64,000 nucleotides of DNA from a virus, in IMG/VR virus record IMGVR_UViG_3300023278_000857, positions 1 to 64,000 of that record; one strand, given 5' to 3'. The position numbers and the translations under genes were made by a program. This document shows, one piece after another, positions 63,564 through 64,000 of the stretch (within the stretch, counting starts at the first letter, position 1; every line of letters begins with the position of its first letter). Under the pieces are notes generated by a model that saw only the letters and a list, made by a program, of their open reading frames with translations, had not been told where the DNA came from and did no database searches.

Positions 63564-63593
63564 CGTAGTATGATAACAAACAAGGAAACAAAA

Positions 63594-63923
63594 ATGATGC
63601 TAACAGGTTACACAGAAAAGAAAATTATCGAAAACTTTGCTGACGCATATATGGATGGAGATGTAGTTCGTTGGGTATCCAATGACCGTGTTCCATTTCT
63701 TGATATGGTAACTGACTTTGCAACATTAGGTTTGATTGAAGATTTTCAAATTGAGCTTTCAGAAAACACTCGCAAGATTGAACAGTCTGCATTTTTAAAA
63801 GAGTACATGTTTTCACAAGCTAACCGTTCAGAAGAAGAAAAGAACGAAGAGCGTATGATGGCTCAAGCAGCTTTTGGTCCAGATACTAAAGTTGTTAACG
63901 TAATTACAGGAGAAGTTATATAA
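63594..63923 (+). CDS. Hypothetical early protein
   Basis: 109 aa from ATG 63594, which has AAGGA about 8 nt upstream; an in-frame ATG at 63570 lies exactly at the predicted transcription start and would give a leaderless 117-aa form. LTGYTEKKIIENFADAYMDGDVVRWVSNDRVPFLDMVTDFATLGLI looks helical. Its stop shares bases with the next ATG. Confidence 0.6.
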   Translation: MMLTGYTEKKIIENFADAYMDGDVVRWVSNDRVPFLDMVTDFATLGLIEDFQIELSENTRKIEQSAFLKEYMFSQANRSEEEKNEERMMAQAAFGPDTKVVNVITGEVI

Positions 63924-64000
63924 TGACTATTGAATCAGAACTGCCAATTGATGTACTTAATAAGATCGATAATATATATGATACTGTACATGGTGGCCCA
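63923..64000 (+). CDS. Start of a gene cut by the window end
   Basis: 26 codons are visible (MTIESELPIDVLNKIDNIYD), starting at the TAATG overlap with the preceding gene. Too little for identification. Confidence 0.5.
   Translation, partial: MTIESELPIDVLNKIDNIYDTVHGGP

Overview
The window is a 64 kb piece of a large AT-rich genome of a T4-like contractile-tailed phage (marine cyanophage/pelagiphage type of Straboviridae-like myovirus). The assignment rests on T4-type products recognised from sequence: terminase gp16/gp17, sheath gp18, tube gp19, necks gp13/gp14, tail completion gp15, head completion gp4, gp32, UvsX, UvsY, UvsW, primase, gp41 helicase and NrdA/NrdB. No photosynthesis gene is visible, so the host is unresolved; early promoters match a sigma70 consensus closely (TTGACA, 17 bp, TATATT/TATAAT) and late promoters carry the T4-type ATAAATA element.

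Layout. 0-4.4 kb (+): end of one tail fibre, a LamG fibre, small structural genes, a GT-A glycosyltransferase. 4.3-12.4 kb (-): Nudix hydrolase, gp15, subtilisin-like protein, fibre genes (one a chimera ending in an SGNH hydrolase), gp14. 12.5-25.1 kb (+): gp13, an early-type kinase, gp18, gp19, a second tube-like gene, gp4, gp16, a block of acidic internal-protein candidates, gp17 and a structural gene. 25.1-29.6 kb: gp32, UvsX, UvsY and small genes. 29.7-32.8 kb: an RNA island with eleven tRNA or tRNA-like elements interleaved with three HNH genes. 32.9-46.0 kb: small early genes, an AAA ATPase, UvsW, a likely clamp-loader subunit, a DnaE-related fragment, a PhyH dioxygenase, primase and helicase. 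46.0-54.7 kb: a probable structured RNA, a nucleotidyltransferase/ligase-like pair, candidate injected or internal virion proteins and a PD-(D/E)XK nuclease. 54.8-58.5 kb: nrdA, nrdB, glutaredoxin. 58.5-61.6 kb: Sm-like protein, PAAR-like spike tip, large baseplate/fibre protein. 61.7-64 kb: small early genes, an HNH gene and a membrane protein.

How it fits together. Early sigma70-like promoters precede recombination, replication and small takeover genes. Late ATAAATA promoters precede virion genes and also the HNH genes in the tRNA island. At eight genes the late element lies exactly 5 nt upstream of the start codon, which predicts leaderless mRNAs. The main candidates for undescribed biology are this leaderless layout, a tRNA-Leu split into two distant halves around an HNH gene and another tRNA, class-II-shaped tRNAs with CAT and TAT anticodons, a 193-nt RNA closed by a perfect 15-bp helix, and a Pol-beta-type nucleotidyltransferase next to a KxDG ligase-like protein whose N-terminus resembles a capsid-targeting peptide.

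All assignments come from reading the sequence and family knowledge; no search or folding program was run.
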